A stretch of 64,000 nucleotides of DNA from Massilia niastensis DSM 21313 (GTDB lineage Bacteria; Pseudomonadota; Gammaproteobacteria; Burkholderiales; Burkholderiaceae_D). The position numbers were made by a program, and so were the translations under genes. The stretch covers positions 186,001 to 250,000 of the forward strand of contig NZ_KB908077.1 in the NCBI RefSeq assembly GCF_000382345.1, read 5' to 3'. Below the pieces are notes generated by a model. The model was not told the origin of the DNA. It did no database searches and saw only the letters and a list, made by a program, of their open reading frames with translations. Shown here piece after piece: positions 41,462 to 51,032 of this stretch (its first letter is position 1; each line of letters starts with the position of its first letter).

Positions 41462-42705
41462 ACTACTTCGTGTCCTACGCCCAGAACAACGAGGACGTGC
41501 TGCTGTGGCGCGCCCTCGGCCATGTCGAGAACGGCTTCTACATCGACGTCGGCGCCAACGACCCGGTCGAGCATTCGGTCACCAAGGCGTTCTACGAGCG
41601 CGGCTGGCGCGGCATCAGCATCGAGCCCCTGCCCTCGTTCCACCAGGCCTTCCTGGAGCAGCGCCCGCGCGACATCAACCTGGCGATCGCCGCCGGCGCG
41701 AGCGAGGGCGAGCTGACCCTGTACGACGTGCCGTCCGTGCGCGGCTGGGCCTCGCCGGAAGCGGCGGTAGCCGACATGCACCGCGCCGAGGGCTACGACG
41801 TCGCCGAGCTGAAGGTGCCGGTGAAGACGCTGGCGTCGGTGTGCGAGGAGCACGTCGGCGGCGAGATCCACTTCCTGAAGATCGACGTCGAGGGCTTCGA
41901 AGGCGAGGTGCTGCGCGGGATGGACTTCAGGCGCTGGCGCCCGTGGGTGCTGGTGATCGAAGCGACCCTGCCGAACAGCCGCGAGACCAACCATGCGGCG
42001 TGGGAGCCGATGGTGACCGGCAGCGGCTACCGCTACGCCTGGTTCGATGGCCTGAACCGCTACTACGTGGCCGAGGAGCACGCCGAGCTGCTGGCGAAGC
42101 TGGACATCCAGCCGAACGTGTTCGACGGCTACATCTCGCACCACCTGGACAAGGCCTGGGCGGCCAACCACGCCGTCCAGGAAGAGCTCAAGCACCTGCA
42201 CGAACTGCAGGAACAGCTCGACCGGGCCAATGACCGGGTCGAGCAGGCGGCGCGCGACAGGATGCACGCCGACGCCCGGATCGCGGCGCTGGCCGAGACC
42301 GTGGCGCTGGAACAGGCGAACGCCGAAAAGCTGCTGGCCTGGGCCAGGAGCATGGAAGCGAACCTGATCGCGGTGCACGGCAGCACCTCGTGGAAGATCA
42401 CGCACCCGCTGCGCCTGGCCGGCCGCCTGGTCCACGCGCTGCGGCGCCCGCAGCGCCTGCGCCGGATCGTCACCCGCCTGACCCGCACCGAGGCGCTGCG
42501 CCGCCTCCTGATCCCGATCCTGCTGCGCTTCCCGGCGCTGAACCGGCGCGTCGCCGCCTCGCTGGCGGCGATCAAGCAAGACCCGCCCGCCCCGCTGCCG
42601 GAAGGCGTGCCCGCCGTGCCCGACGAACTCCGCGGCCTGCCGGCCTCGGTCCGCGCCGTGCTGGCCGACCTGCAGCGCGCGCGCAGCATCCACACAGGCA
42701 GCTGA
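41458..42705 (+). CDS. FkbM-family methyltransferase with coiled-coil tail
   Basis: A 415-residue protein. Residues about 1-235 form the FkbM methyltransferase: SYAQNNEDVLLWRAL, GFYIDVGANDPVEHSVT (SAM loop), ISIEPLPSF, IHFLKIDVEGFEGEVLRGM. Residues about 235-305 are a charged coiled coil (LHELQEQLDRANDRVEQAA), followed by STSWKITHPLRLAGRL, a segment common in surface-glycan glycosyltransferases and methyltransferases. It overlaps the previous gene (ATGA), is 3 bases before the next, and is clearly in the operon. The coiled coil could set chain length or oligomerise, as in WbdD, but this is inference. Confidence 0.88.
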   Translation: MNYFVSYAQNNEDVLLWRALGHVENGFYIDVGANDPVEHSVTKAFYERGWRGISIEPLPSFHQAFLEQRPRDINLAIAAGASEGELTLYDVPSVRGWASPEAAVADMHRAEGYDVAELKVPVKTLASVCEEHVGGEIHFLKIDVEGFEGEVLRGMDFRRWRPWVLVIEATLPNSRETNHAAWEPMVTGSGYRYAWFDGLNRYYVAEEHAELLAKLDIQPNVFDGYISHHLDKAWAANHAVQEELKHLHELQEQLDRANDRVEQAARDRMHADARIAALAETVALEQANAEKLLAWARSMEANLIAVHGSTSWKITHPLRLAGRLVHALRRPQRLRRIVTRLTRTEALRRLLIPILLRFPALNRRVAASLAAIKQDPPAPLPEGVPAVPDELRGLPASVRAVLADLQRARSIHTGS

Positions 42706-42708
42706 CAC

Positions 42709-45633
42709 ATGCGTATCGTAATCGACCTACTCGGATACCACGGCCGCGTCGACCCGGCCGCGCTGGCGCTGGCCCTCGACCTGGCGCGCCACGCCAAGAC
42801 CCGCGAACTCCTGGTCGCGGCCCCGCTGCACGACCCGGCCGCGCTCGAAAGCCTGCGGCTCGAGCCGTCCCTGCGGCACGCGCGGGTGCGCGCCTTCGAC
42901 GTGGTGGCCAGCGGCCGCACGCGCGAACTGGTGCGCCGCCATGCGCTGTCCGGCCTGGAGCCGGACGTGGTGCTGGCCATCGAACGCGGCGCACGCCGCG
43001 CCCCATCCGGCGCGCCCGACGACCTCCCTTATCCGGTGCTCGAGGCCGACCCGCGCAGCGCCGACCCGGCCGCGCTGTGGACCGCGCTCGACGCCACCGC
43101 CGGCGAGCGGGTGCGCCCGCAGCCGGGCGCGCGCCCGAAGCTGGCCTACGTCTCGCCGCTGCCGCCCCTGAAATCGGGCATCGCCGACTACAGCGCCGAA
43201 CTGGTGCCGGAGCTGGCCGCCTGGTATGACATCGAGCTGGTGGTGGACCAGGAACAGGTGGAAGACCGGCGCCTCGACGGCTACACGCTGCGCACGCCCG
43301 ACTGGCTGCGCGCCAATGCGCACGAGGTCGACCGCGTGCTCTACCACTTCGGCAATTCGCACGCCCACCAGCACATGTTCGAGCTGGTGCGCGAGGTGCC
43401 GGGCGTGGTGGTGCTGCACGACTTCTACTTCTCCGGCGTGCTCGACAACCTCGAGCGCGAAGGCTACCTGGACAAGGGCTTCCTGCGCGCGCTCTACGAA
43501 TCGCACGGCTACACCGGCCTGCTCGACCACGTGAAGCAGGGCCGCAATCCGTCGATCTGGAAGTACCCGCTCAACAAGGGCGTGCTCGACAGCGCACAGG
43601 GCGTGATCGTCCATTCCGACTTCTCGAAGCAGCTGGCGAGCGACTGGTATGGCCCGGATGCCGCCGACGGCTGGCGCACCATCCCGCTGCTGCGCGGCCG
43701 CCCGGCCGATGCGGCCACGCCCGCGGCGCGCGCCGCCGCCCGCGCCCGCCTCGGGCTGGCCGAAGGCGGGCACGTGATCGCCAGCTTCGGCATGCTCGGG
43801 CGCACCAAGCTGAATGCCGAACTGCTGGATGCCTTCCTCTCCTCGCCGCTGGCCCTCGACCCGGCCTGCATCCTGGTATTCGTCGGCGAGAACGATCCCG
43901 GCCCCTACGGCGCCGACCTGCTGGCGAAGATCGAAGCCAGCCCAGCGGCCGGGCGCATCCGCATCACCGGCTTCGTCGACGCCGCCACCTATGCCGACTA
44001 CCTGGCGGCCTGCGACTGCGCGGTGCAGCTGCGCACCGCCACCCGCGGCGAGACCTCGGCCTCGGTGCTCGACTGCCTGCTGTACGGCATCCCGACCATC
44101 GTCAACGCCCACGGCTCGACCGCCTCGCTGGCCGACGACCTGCTGCTCAAGCTGCCGGACGCCTTCGCGCCGGCGCAGCTGGCGCAGGCGCTGGCCAGCC
44201 TGCGCAGCGACGGCGCGCTGCGCGACCGGCTGGCGCGCCGCGCCCAGGAATACATGCAGGCCGAGCATGCCCCGGCCCGCGTCGGCCGCCTGGTCGCCGA
44301 CGCCATCGAACATTTCGCGCGCCACGGCCGCCATGCCGGCTACCGCTCGCTGGTCGCGGCGGTCGCTCCGCTGTGCCCGGTCTCCGAGCTGCACGACCTG
44401 GCCGCCGCGATCGCCTTCAACCGCGCCCCGGCGCCGCAGCGCCAGCTGCTGGTCGACGTCTCGGCGGTGGTGCAGTCCGACCTGAAGACCGGCATCCAGC
44501 GCGTGGTGCGCAGCATCCTGCTGGCGATGATCGCCGATCCGCCGCCGGGCTACCGGATCGAACCGGTGTACTCGAGCGGCGGCAACCGCCCCTACCATTA
44601 CGCGCGCCGCTTCGGCCTGGGCATGGTGGGCGAGACCGTGCTGGCGCTGGAAGACGCGCCGGTCGACCTGCGCCCGGGCGACATCTTCTTCGGCCTCGAC
44701 CTGTTCACCACCGGCACCTCGCAGAACGAAGAGCTGCTGCTGTCGATGCGCGACCGCGGGGTGCAGGTGGTGTTCGTGGTGTTCGACGTGCTGCCGATGC
44801 TGCGCCCGGACGTGTTCCCCTTCGGGACCGAGCAGTATTTCGGCGACTTCCTGCGCACCGTGCACAAGGTGTCGGATGGCGTCCTGTGCATCTCGCGCGC
44901 GGTGGCCGACGAGCTGGCCGGCTGGATCGAGGGCCAGAATCTCACGCGCCGCGCGCCGCTCAGGCTGGGCCACTTCCACCTGGGCGCCGACATCGACGCC
45001 AGCGCCCCGAGCTTCGGCCTGCCGCCGGACGCGCCCCAGGTGCTGGCCGCGCTCGGCGAGCGTCCGAGCTTCCTGATGGTCGGCACGGTCGAGCCGCGCA
45101 AGGGCCATGTCCAGGCGCTGGCCGCCTTCGAGCTGCTGTGGGAACGCGGCGTGGACGTCAACCTGGTCATCGTCGGCAAGCAGGGCTGGATGGTCGACAA
45201 GCTGGCCGAGCACATGGCCAGCCACCCGGAAAAGGCCAAGCGCCTGTTCTGGCTGGCCGGCATCTCGGATGAAATGCTGCTCAAGCTGTACGCCAGTTCG
45301 TCGGCCCTGCTGGCGCCGTCCGAAGGCGAAGGCTTCGGCCTGCCGCTGATCGAGGCGGCCCAGCACGGCATCCCGATCCTCGCGCGCAGCCTGCCGGTGT
45401 TCCGCGAGGTCGCCGGCGAGCATGCCTACTACTTCGACGGCCTGGCGCCACAGGACCTGGCCGACGCCGTGACGCGCTGGCTGGCGCTGCACGCCGAGGG
45501 CAAGGCCCCGCCGTCTTCCGCCATGCCGTGGCTGAACTGGAACCAGAGCGCGCGGCAGGTGCTCGACGCCCTGGTGGGCCAGCAGTGGTACCGTACCCTG
45601 CCGGGCAGCGAGGAACGCCATGGCCAGTCCTGA
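42709..45633 (+). CDS. Tandem-domain family 4 glycosyltransferase
   Basis: A 974-residue enzyme with two GT-B (GT4) units. The first spans about residues 140-540: KLAYVSPLPPLKSGIADYSAEL, FGNSHAHQHMFELV and GETSASVLDCLLYGIPTIV. The second spans about 575-970: LLVDVSAVVQSDLKTGIQRVVRSIL, FLMVGTVEPRKGHVQAL and SEGEGFGLPLIEAAQHGIPILA with the typical E-x7-E. Such dual enzymes add two different linkages during polymer growth at the inner face of the membrane. The first 130 residues are an extra Arg-rich domain I do not recognise. It is the last gene of the Wzm/Wzt cluster, before a repeat hairpin. Confidence 0.88.
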   Translation: MRIVIDLLGYHGRVDPAALALALDLARHAKTRELLVAAPLHDPAALESLRLEPSLRHARVRAFDVVASGRTRELVRRHALSGLEPDVVLAIERGARRAPSGAPDDLPYPVLEADPRSADPAALWTALDATAGERVRPQPGARPKLAYVSPLPPLKSGIADYSAELVPELAAWYDIELVVDQEQVEDRRLDGYTLRTPDWLRANAHEVDRVLYHFGNSHAHQHMFELVREVPGVVVLHDFYFSGVLDNLEREGYLDKGFLRALYESHGYTGLLDHVKQGRNPSIWKYPLNKGVLDSAQGVIVHSDFSKQLASDWYGPDAADGWRTIPLLRGRPADAATPAARAAARARLGLAEGGHVIASFGMLGRTKLNAELLDAFLSSPLALDPACILVFVGENDPGPYGADLLAKIEASPAAGRIRITGFVDAATYADYLAACDCAVQLRTATRGETSASVLDCLLYGIPTIVNAHGSTASLADDLLLKLPDAFAPAQLAQALASLRSDGALRDRLARRAQEYMQAEHAPARVGRLVADAIEHFARHGRHAGYRSLVAAVAPLCPVSELHDLAAAIAFNRAPAPQRQLLVDVSAVVQSDLKTGIQRVVRSILLAMIADPPPGYRIEPVYSSGGNRPYHYARRFGLGMVGETVLALEDAPVDLRPGDIFFGLDLFTTGTSQNEELLLSMRDRGVQVVFVVFDVLPMLRPDVFPFGTEQYFGDFLRTVHKVSDGVLCISRAVADELAGWIEGQNLTRRAPLRLGHFHLGADIDASAPSFGLPPDAPQVLAALGERPSFLMVGTVEPRKGHVQALAAFELLWERGVDVNLVIVGKQGWMVDKLAEHMASHPEKAKRLFWLAGISDEMLLKLYASSSALLAPSEGEGFGLPLIEAAQHGIPILARSLPVFREVAGEHAYYFDGLAPQDLADAVTRWLALHAEGKAPPSSAMPWLNWNQSARQVLDALVGQQWYRTLPGSEERHGQS

Positions 45634-45662
45634 GACGGCGCCGGCCGGGATCTGCCTGCCAC

Positions 45663-45693
45663 GTAGGGTGGACGGGAAACCCGTCCACCCTAC
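45663..45693. repeat. Dispersed GTAGGGTGG hairpin repeat, single copy
   Basis: A perfect 14-bp stem (GTAGGGTGGACGGG with its complement) around AAA. No T-run, so not an intrinsic terminator by itself, though it sits between two polysaccharide gene groups. Confidence 0.8.
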
Positions 45694-45757
45694 CGGCTAT
45701 CGATGCCGGCCCGCCACCAGCAGCAGGTCGCTCGCTGGCCCCTTCTGACACTATTTG

Positions 45758-46792
45758 ATGAATGCTCCTGTAACCCAGCCCATGAACGCCGCCTCACCCC
45801 AGGCCCCAGGCGCCGCCGCCGACCGGATCGCGGTCGTGATCCCGAGCTACCGCGTGACCCGCCACATCCTGGAGGTGATCGCCGGCATCGGGCCCGAGGT
45901 GGCGCGCATCTACGTGGTCGACGATAAATGCCCCGACCGCAGCGGCGACTTCGTGCGCGCCAACTGCGGCGATCCGCGCGTGACCGTGCTCGAACACGCG
46001 GTGAACCAGGGCGTGGGCGGCGCCGTCATGACCGGCTACCGCGCGGCCATCGCGGACGGCGCCGGCGTCATCGTCAAGATCGACGGCGACGGCCAGATGG
46101 ACGGCTCGCTGCTCCCGACCTTCGTCGCCCCGATCCTGGCCGGCGAGGCCGACTACACCAAGGGCAACCGCTTCTTCGACCTGGAGCGGATCGGTTCCAT
46201 GCCGCCGATGCGCCTGTTCGGCAACGCGATGCTGTCCCTGATGACCAAGCTGTCGTCCGGCTACTGGGACCTGTTCGACCCGACCAACGGCTATACCGCG
46301 ATCCACGCCGACGCGGCCCGCTACCTGCCCTTCGACAAGATCAGCAAGCGCTACTTCTTCGAGAGCGACATGCTGTTCCGCCTGAACACCCTGGGTGCGG
46401 TGGTGGTCGACGTGCCGATGGACGCCGTGTATGGCGACGAGGTCAGCAACCTGAAGGTGTCGAAGGTGGTCACCGAGTTCCTGGCCAAGAACGTGCGCAA
46501 CTTCTTCAAGCGCCTGTTCTACAACTACTACCTGCGCAACATGTCGCTCGCCTCGCTCGAGCTGCCGCTGGGCGTGTTGCTGACCGCGTTCGGCACCGTC
46601 TACGGCGTATCGCACTGGATCTCCTCGGCGCGCTCCGCCGTGGAAACCCCGGCCGGCACCGTGATGGTGGCGGCGCTGCCGGTGATCATGGGCGTGCAGC
46701 TGATCCTGGCCTTCCTGGCCTACGACATCGCCTCGGTGCCGCGCCGCCCGCTGCACAAGCGCACCCTGTTCCGGCGCCGCGGCAATGACTGA
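45758..46792 (+). CDS. Family 2 glycosyltransferase, GtrB/DPM1-like
   Basis: A 344-residue membrane-anchored GT2. The catalytic domain (about 20-235) has IAVVIPSYRVTRHILEVI, IYVVDDKCPD, VIVKIDGDGQMD and the DPTNGYTAI loop. Two hydrophobic helices follow (about 265-285, 300-325). This resembles DPM1/GtrB enzymes that load a sugar onto undecaprenyl phosphate at the cytoplasmic face. It overlaps a GtrA gene by eight bases. The ATG at 45758 is preferred to a TTG one codon before. Confidence 0.87.
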   Translation: MNAPVTQPMNAASPQAPGAAADRIAVVIPSYRVTRHILEVIAGIGPEVARIYVVDDKCPDRSGDFVRANCGDPRVTVLEHAVNQGVGGAVMTGYRAAIADGAGVIVKIDGDGQMDGSLLPTFVAPILAGEADYTKGNRFFDLERIGSMPPMRLFGNAMLSLMTKLSSGYWDLFDPTNGYTAIHADAARYLPFDKISKRYFFESDMLFRLNTLGAVVVDVPMDAVYGDEVSNLKVSKVVTEFLAKNVRNFFKRLFYNYYLRNMSLASLELPLGVLLTAFGTVYGVSHWISSARSAVETPAGTVMVAALPVIMGVQLILAFLAYDIASVPRRPLHKRTLFRRRGND

Positions 46793-47159
46793 AGCCGCGC
46801 GCTGGCGCCAGTTCGCCACCTTTATCGCCGGCGGCGTCCTGTGCGCCGCGGTCGACATCGGCCTGATGCAGCTGCTCCTGGGCGCCGGCATGCACCACAC
46901 GACCGCGGCCAGCGCCGGTTTCGGGGCGGGCCTGCTGGTCAACTTCGCGTTCCACAGCCGGGTCACCTTCGGACAGGCTGCTTCGGCCTCGAGCTTCGCG
47001 CGCTACCTGTGCGTCGTCGGCCTGAACTACCTGCTCACCATCGCCTGCGTGGCGCTGGCGGTGTCCCTCCTCGACAACCCGCTGGCCGGGAAAATCGTGT
47101 CGTTGCCGCTGGTGGCGATCAACGGCTACCTGCTCAGCAGATACTGGATCTTCAAATGA
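46785..47159 (+). CDS. GtrA-family membrane protein
   Basis: A 124-residue protein with four membrane helices, family GtrA: RQFATFIAGGVLCAAVDIGLMQ, the second helix, then FAFHSRVTFG and a C-terminal helix ending LLSRYWIFK, which is the typical family ending. GtrA proteins are thought to flip undecaprenyl-phosphate-linked sugar to the periplasm. It overlaps the GtrB-like gene upstream and the acetyltransferase-like gene downstream. Confidence 0.88.
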   Translation: MTEAARWRQFATFIAGGVLCAAVDIGLMQLLLGAGMHHTTAASAGFGAGLLVNFAFHSRVTFGQAASASSFARYLCVVGLNYLLTIACVALAVSLLDNPLAGKIVSLPLVAINGYLLSRYWIFK

Positions 47160-48010
47160 TGCGCTTCGCTCCCATTCAGCACGATCCGGCCACCCTGGCC
47201 CGCTACGGCGACCTGTTCGCCGCCTGCTTTCCCGGCACGACCAAGTTCACACCCGATTACCTGGCCTGGCTGTACGTGGCCAATCCGGACGGCGCCGCGG
47301 TCGGCTACGATGCCTGGGACGGCGAACGGCTGGCCGCGCACTACGTGTGCGTGCCGGCGCGCGCCTGGGTCGAGGGCGCGGAAGTCCGGGTGCTGCTGTC
47401 GCTGAACACCGCCACCCATCCGGACTACCAGGGCAAGGGGCTGTTCACCAAGCTGGCGGCGATGACCTACGATGCCGGGGCGCAGGCCGGTTTCGATGGC
47501 GTGTACGGGGTGGCGAACGCCAACAGCACGCCCGGCTTCGTGCGCAAGCTGGGCTTCCAGCTGGTGCGCCCGCTGGAAGCGCGCATCGGCATCGGCGCGC
47601 TGCGCCACGCGCCGAAGGCGCCGGCCCAGGCGCTGTCCTTCGAGCGCAGCTGGAGCCCGCAAGCCCTGGCCTGGCGCTGCGCCAATCCGCACAATCCGGT
47701 CTGGCAGCGCAGCAAGGGCGCGCGCCGGCAGTTCCACGCCGCCGCCTTCGGCCTGCGCCTGCCTGCCTATGCCGAGCTGGATGGCGCCACGCCCCCGGCC
47801 GCGCCGGCGCCCGCAAAGGCCTTGTCGCCGCTGCGCCTGTTCATCGGGCTGGCCCCGGATGCCTCGGCGCGCTACTGGAACTACGCCAGCATCCCGCTGC
47901 GCCTGCGCCCCTCGCCGCTGAACCTGATCTACCGCTCCTTCGTGCCGCGCGTCGCGCAGCTGGACGCAGCCCGCATCCAGTTCAGCTTCCTCGACTTCGA
48001 TGCCTACTGA
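47156..48010 (+). CDS. GNAT-like acyltransferase
   Basis: A 284-residue protein. The N-terminal half is a GNAT domain with the acetyl-CoA loop THPDYQGKGLFTKLA and the later GVANANSTPGFVRKLGF. The C-terminal half (about 165-284) is an extension of unknown fold. It may acylate an aminosugar or a lipid-linked sugar; the neighbouring deacetylase supports an amino-group substrate, but this is inference. It overlaps GtrA by four bases and the PIG-L gene by eleven. Confidence 0.75.
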   Translation: MMRFAPIQHDPATLARYGDLFAACFPGTTKFTPDYLAWLYVANPDGAAVGYDAWDGERLAAHYVCVPARAWVEGAEVRVLLSLNTATHPDYQGKGLFTKLAAMTYDAGAQAGFDGVYGVANANSTPGFVRKLGFQLVRPLEARIGIGALRHAPKAPAQALSFERSWSPQALAWRCANPHNPVWQRSKGARRQFHAAAFGLRLPAYAELDGATPPAAPAPAKALSPLRLFIGLAPDASARYWNYASIPLRLRPSPLNLIYRSFVPRVAQLDAARIQFSFLDFDAY

Positions 48011-48782
48011 GCAAGCCGGCGCCGCGCTGTTCCTGTTCGCGCACCAGGACGACGAGTTCGGCGTCTTCGAGCGCATCGCCGCCTGCCGCCGGCAAGGCCT
48101 GCGCGTGGCCTGCGCCTACCTGACCGACGGCCAGACCGCCGGCGCCAGCGCCGCCGTGCGCAACGCGGAGTCGATCGCCGTGCTCGGCAAGCTGGGCGTG
48201 GCCCGGGACGACATCTTCTTCGCCGGCGCCGAGCTGGGCATCGGCGACGGACGCCTGCCGCTGCACCTGGCCGCCGCCGCCGCATGGATCGCGCGCTGGA
48301 CCGGCCGCTTCGGGAATATCGAGGCCCTCCACGTGACGGCCTGGGAAGGCGGCCACCATGACCACGACGCCCTGCATGCGGTCGCCGTCGCCGTCGCCGA
48401 GCGCCACGGCCTGCTGGCGCGCACCTGGCAGTATTCGCTGTACCAGGCGGCAAACCTGCCCGGCCCGCTGTTCCGGGTGCTGGCCCCGCTGCCGCAGAAC
48501 GGCCCCGCCAGCGCGACCGCCATCCCCTGGCGCCGCCGGCTGCGCTACCTGCGCCATTGCCTGTCCTATCCGTCGCAGCGCAACACCTGGATCGGCCTGT
48601 TCCCGTTCGTGCTGCTGCATTACCTGCTGCGCGGGGTCCAGACGCTGCAGCCGGTCGCACCGGCGCGCATCGATGAGCGGCCTCATCCAGGCAGCCTGTA
48701 TTACGAAAAGCGCAAATTCTTTACCTGGCAACAAATGAGCAATGCCATCGCCAGCTGGCGTAGCGCATCCGCGCCACAATAA
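48000..48782 (+). CDS. PIG-L family deacetylase
   Basis: A 260-residue metal-dependent deacetylase. The zinc-binding AHQDDE is near residue 14, and the second metal/His motif GGHHDHDAL near 120. PIG-L enzymes remove N-acetyl groups from sugars such as GlcNAc in lipid-linked or small glycans. A C-terminal hydrophobic patch (WIGLFPFVLLHYLL) might attach it to the membrane. It lies between the GNAT-like gene and a membrane glycosyltransferase, so it may prepare the aminosugar used there. Confidence 0.85.
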   Translation: MPTEQAGAALFLFAHQDDEFGVFERIAACRRQGLRVACAYLTDGQTAGASAAVRNAESIAVLGKLGVARDDIFFAGAELGIGDGRLPLHLAAAAAWIARWTGRFGNIEALHVTAWEGGHHDHDALHAVAVAVAERHGLLARTWQYSLYQAANLPGPLFRVLAPLPQNGPASATAIPWRRRLRYLRHCLSYPSQRNTWIGLFPFVLLHYLLRGVQTLQPVAPARIDERPHPGSLYYEKRKFFTWQQMSNAIASWRSASAPQ

Positions 48783-48802
48783 TGGAAAAACAAGGACATC
48801 CC

Positions 48803-50896
48803 ATGATGAGCACGGCCACCTCCCCCTCCGACAAACGGGCCTGGCTTGTCCTGCTCGCCGGCCTGGGCGCCGTCTTCGCCTGGTTGCTGTATCGCAACCT
48901 CGGCCTGCATCCCGCCATCTTTGCCGACGAGTGGTTCTACAGCAAGATGTCGCGCCTGCAGCCGCTGAACGAAGCGATCGTGCCCTCCTATCTCTACCTG
49001 TGGCTGTTCCGCGCCACCACGGCCTGCGGCGACGGCTTCCTCGACTGCGTGCGCATCGGCAATGCCATCCTGTTCGTCGGCGCCGGCCCCTTCATCTACC
49101 TGATCGGACGCAAGGTCGCGCGGCCGGGACCGGCGATCGCCGTTACCCTGCTGTGCCTGCTCGCCCCGATCAACCTGTACACCGCCTTCTTCATGCCCGA
49201 GGCGACCTATTACTTCGGCTTCATCGTGCTGAGCTGGGTGATGCTGACCTGCGCCACATGGGGCTGGATGCGCATGGCGCTGGCAAGCGGCGCCGTGGTG
49301 GGCATGATGAGCCTGGTCAAGGTGCATGCCCTGTTCCTGCTGCCGGCGCTGTGCCTGTACTTCGTGTGCGCGGCCTGGATGCGCGAGCCCGGCGGCCGCT
49401 GGCTGCGCCATGGCGTGGCCGCGGCGCTGCTGATGCTGGCGACCGCGCTCGGCGTCAAGTTCGGGCTCGGCTACCTGCTCGCCGGCGACCCCGCGCTCAG
49501 CCTGTTCGGAAGCTTCTATTCCGTCACTGCCGATTCGACCACCAAGCGCTCGGTGCTGTACCTGGCGTTTCCCGCCTTCGTCAACGGCCGCGGTCACCTG
49601 ATGGTGCTGGCGGTATTGCTGCCGCTGCCGATGGCGATGCTGGCCCTGGCCCTGATCAGCCGCCGCGCGCGCCAGCAGGCCGGAACCGAGCTCAACCTCC
49701 TGTGCCTGTACACCTTCCTGATGCTGGGTTCGACCGCGGGGATGACCGTGGCCTATACCGCCTCGATCGCGGGCCTGGGGCCGCTGGAAGTGGTCCGCCT
49801 GCACCTGCGCTACTACACCTTCGTATTCCCGCTGCTGCTGCTGATCCCCGCCGCGCTGGTCGGCGCCCGCGACGCGGCGCGGCCGCCGCGCCTGGCCTGG
49901 CTGCCTGCCGTGCTGGTCGGCGCCGCCCTGCTGGCCGCGCTGGTGCTGCTGCCGCGCTACTCCCCCAATCCCATCGACGGTCCGGAAATCTCCGGCATCC
50001 ACCTGCAGGCCTGGCCGGGCTGGGTGGTGGTCGGGTCCGGCCTGCTGGTGCTGCTGCTGTGGGCGCGCGGCAACCGGTTCGCGGCGCCGCTGTTCCTGTT
50101 CGCGGCGCTCCCCTTCACGCTGGTACTGGGCGGCATCGAAACCTCCGCCTACCTGCGCCAGGTCATCCCCGGCTGGCCGGCCGACAAGGCCGGCAAGCTG
50201 GCGCGCAGCCATGTTCCGAAGAGCGAGCACAAGCTGATCACGATCGCCGGCGACAGCGTGATGGACATCATGCGCGCGCAATTCCACATCGACGACAAGG
50301 ATAGCGGCATGCTCGAACTGGCAAAGGGCGCGCCGATCGAGCCCTACCAGCTTCCGGTACGTCATCAATGGCTGCTCATCATCGGCCAGCACGCGCTGCC
50401 CAAGGGCCTGACGCCGGTGGTCGCCACCAGCGACTACGCGCTGGTGCGGCTCAACTCCGGGTTCCGGTCGCTCGGCGAGGCCCGCCTGTCGCAACCCTAT
50501 GGCGGCGGACGCCTGCTGGCAGGCGCGCAAGGCCTGTCGATCGCGGAACCATGGGGACGCTGGTCGGACGGCAAGCACGTCGTCCTGCACTTCGACAGGC
50601 CGCTGCCGAAGCAGGCCGACATCATCATCAAGGCGCAGGCCTACGCCGACAACACGACCCTGCCGTTCACCATGCGCGTGGGCGGCCAGAGCGCCAGCTT
50701 CCGCCTGTCGGGCAGCCTGCAGGAAGTACGGCTGAGCTTCCTCACCGACGGCGCCCAGCGCAGCCTGACCATCGACGTGCCGCGTCCGACCGCGCCGCGC
50801 ACGCTGGGCCAGTGGCCCGACGATCGGGAACTCGGCATCGGCATCGCCGAAGTCGCCATCGGGACCAGCGAGCCGGCCAGGGTGTCTGCCAACTGA
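48803..50896 (+). CDS. Polytopic membrane glycosyltransferase-like protein (GtrC/ArnT-type)
   Basis: A 697-residue protein with about ten membrane helices in residues 12-450, and a periplasmic beta-rich C-terminal domain (about 455-697). The early loop has PAIFADEWFYSKM, with the acidic pair seen in GT-C enzymes that use polyprenyl-phosphate sugars (ArnT, GtrC, GT39/GT83). The start at 48803 has an AAGGA site six bases before it; an ATG 21 bases earlier is possible. It probably transfers the sugar loaded by the GtrB-like enzyme onto LPS or a glycan in the periplasm. The family assignment is by layout, not by a strong motif. Confidence 0.75.
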   Translation: MMSTATSPSDKRAWLVLLAGLGAVFAWLLYRNLGLHPAIFADEWFYSKMSRLQPLNEAIVPSYLYLWLFRATTACGDGFLDCVRIGNAILFVGAGPFIYLIGRKVARPGPAIAVTLLCLLAPINLYTAFFMPEATYYFGFIVLSWVMLTCATWGWMRMALASGAVVGMMSLVKVHALFLLPALCLYFVCAAWMREPGGRWLRHGVAAALLMLATALGVKFGLGYLLAGDPALSLFGSFYSVTADSTTKRSVLYLAFPAFVNGRGHLMVLAVLLPLPMAMLALALISRRARQQAGTELNLLCLYTFLMLGSTAGMTVAYTASIAGLGPLEVVRLHLRYYTFVFPLLLLIPAALVGARDAARPPRLAWLPAVLVGAALLAALVLLPRYSPNPIDGPEISGIHLQAWPGWVVVGSGLLVLLLWARGNRFAAPLFLFAALPFTLVLGGIETSAYLRQVIPGWPADKAGKLARSHVPKSEHKLITIAGDSVMDIMRAQFHIDDKDSGMLELAKGAPIEPYQLPVRHQWLLIIGQHALPKGLTPVVATSDYALVRLNSGFRSLGEARLSQPYGGGRLLAGAQGLSIAEPWGRWSDGKHVVLHFDRPLPKQADIIIKAQAYADNTTLPFTMRVGGQSASFRLSGSLQEVRLSFLTDGAQRSLTIDVPRPTAPRTLGQWPDDRELGIGIAEVAIGTSEPARVSAN

Positions 50897-51032
50897 GGGC
50901 GGCGACGCCCCGGTAAGCCCTTGTGTGTGCGCACGAACGGAGGCGCACGCGCCCAGCCCCTAGAGTGATGCCATACAGTGTGGTGGCGGGCGCCCGGGCG
51001 CCTTGCGGCCTTTTTTCTCGCAAGGAAAACCC

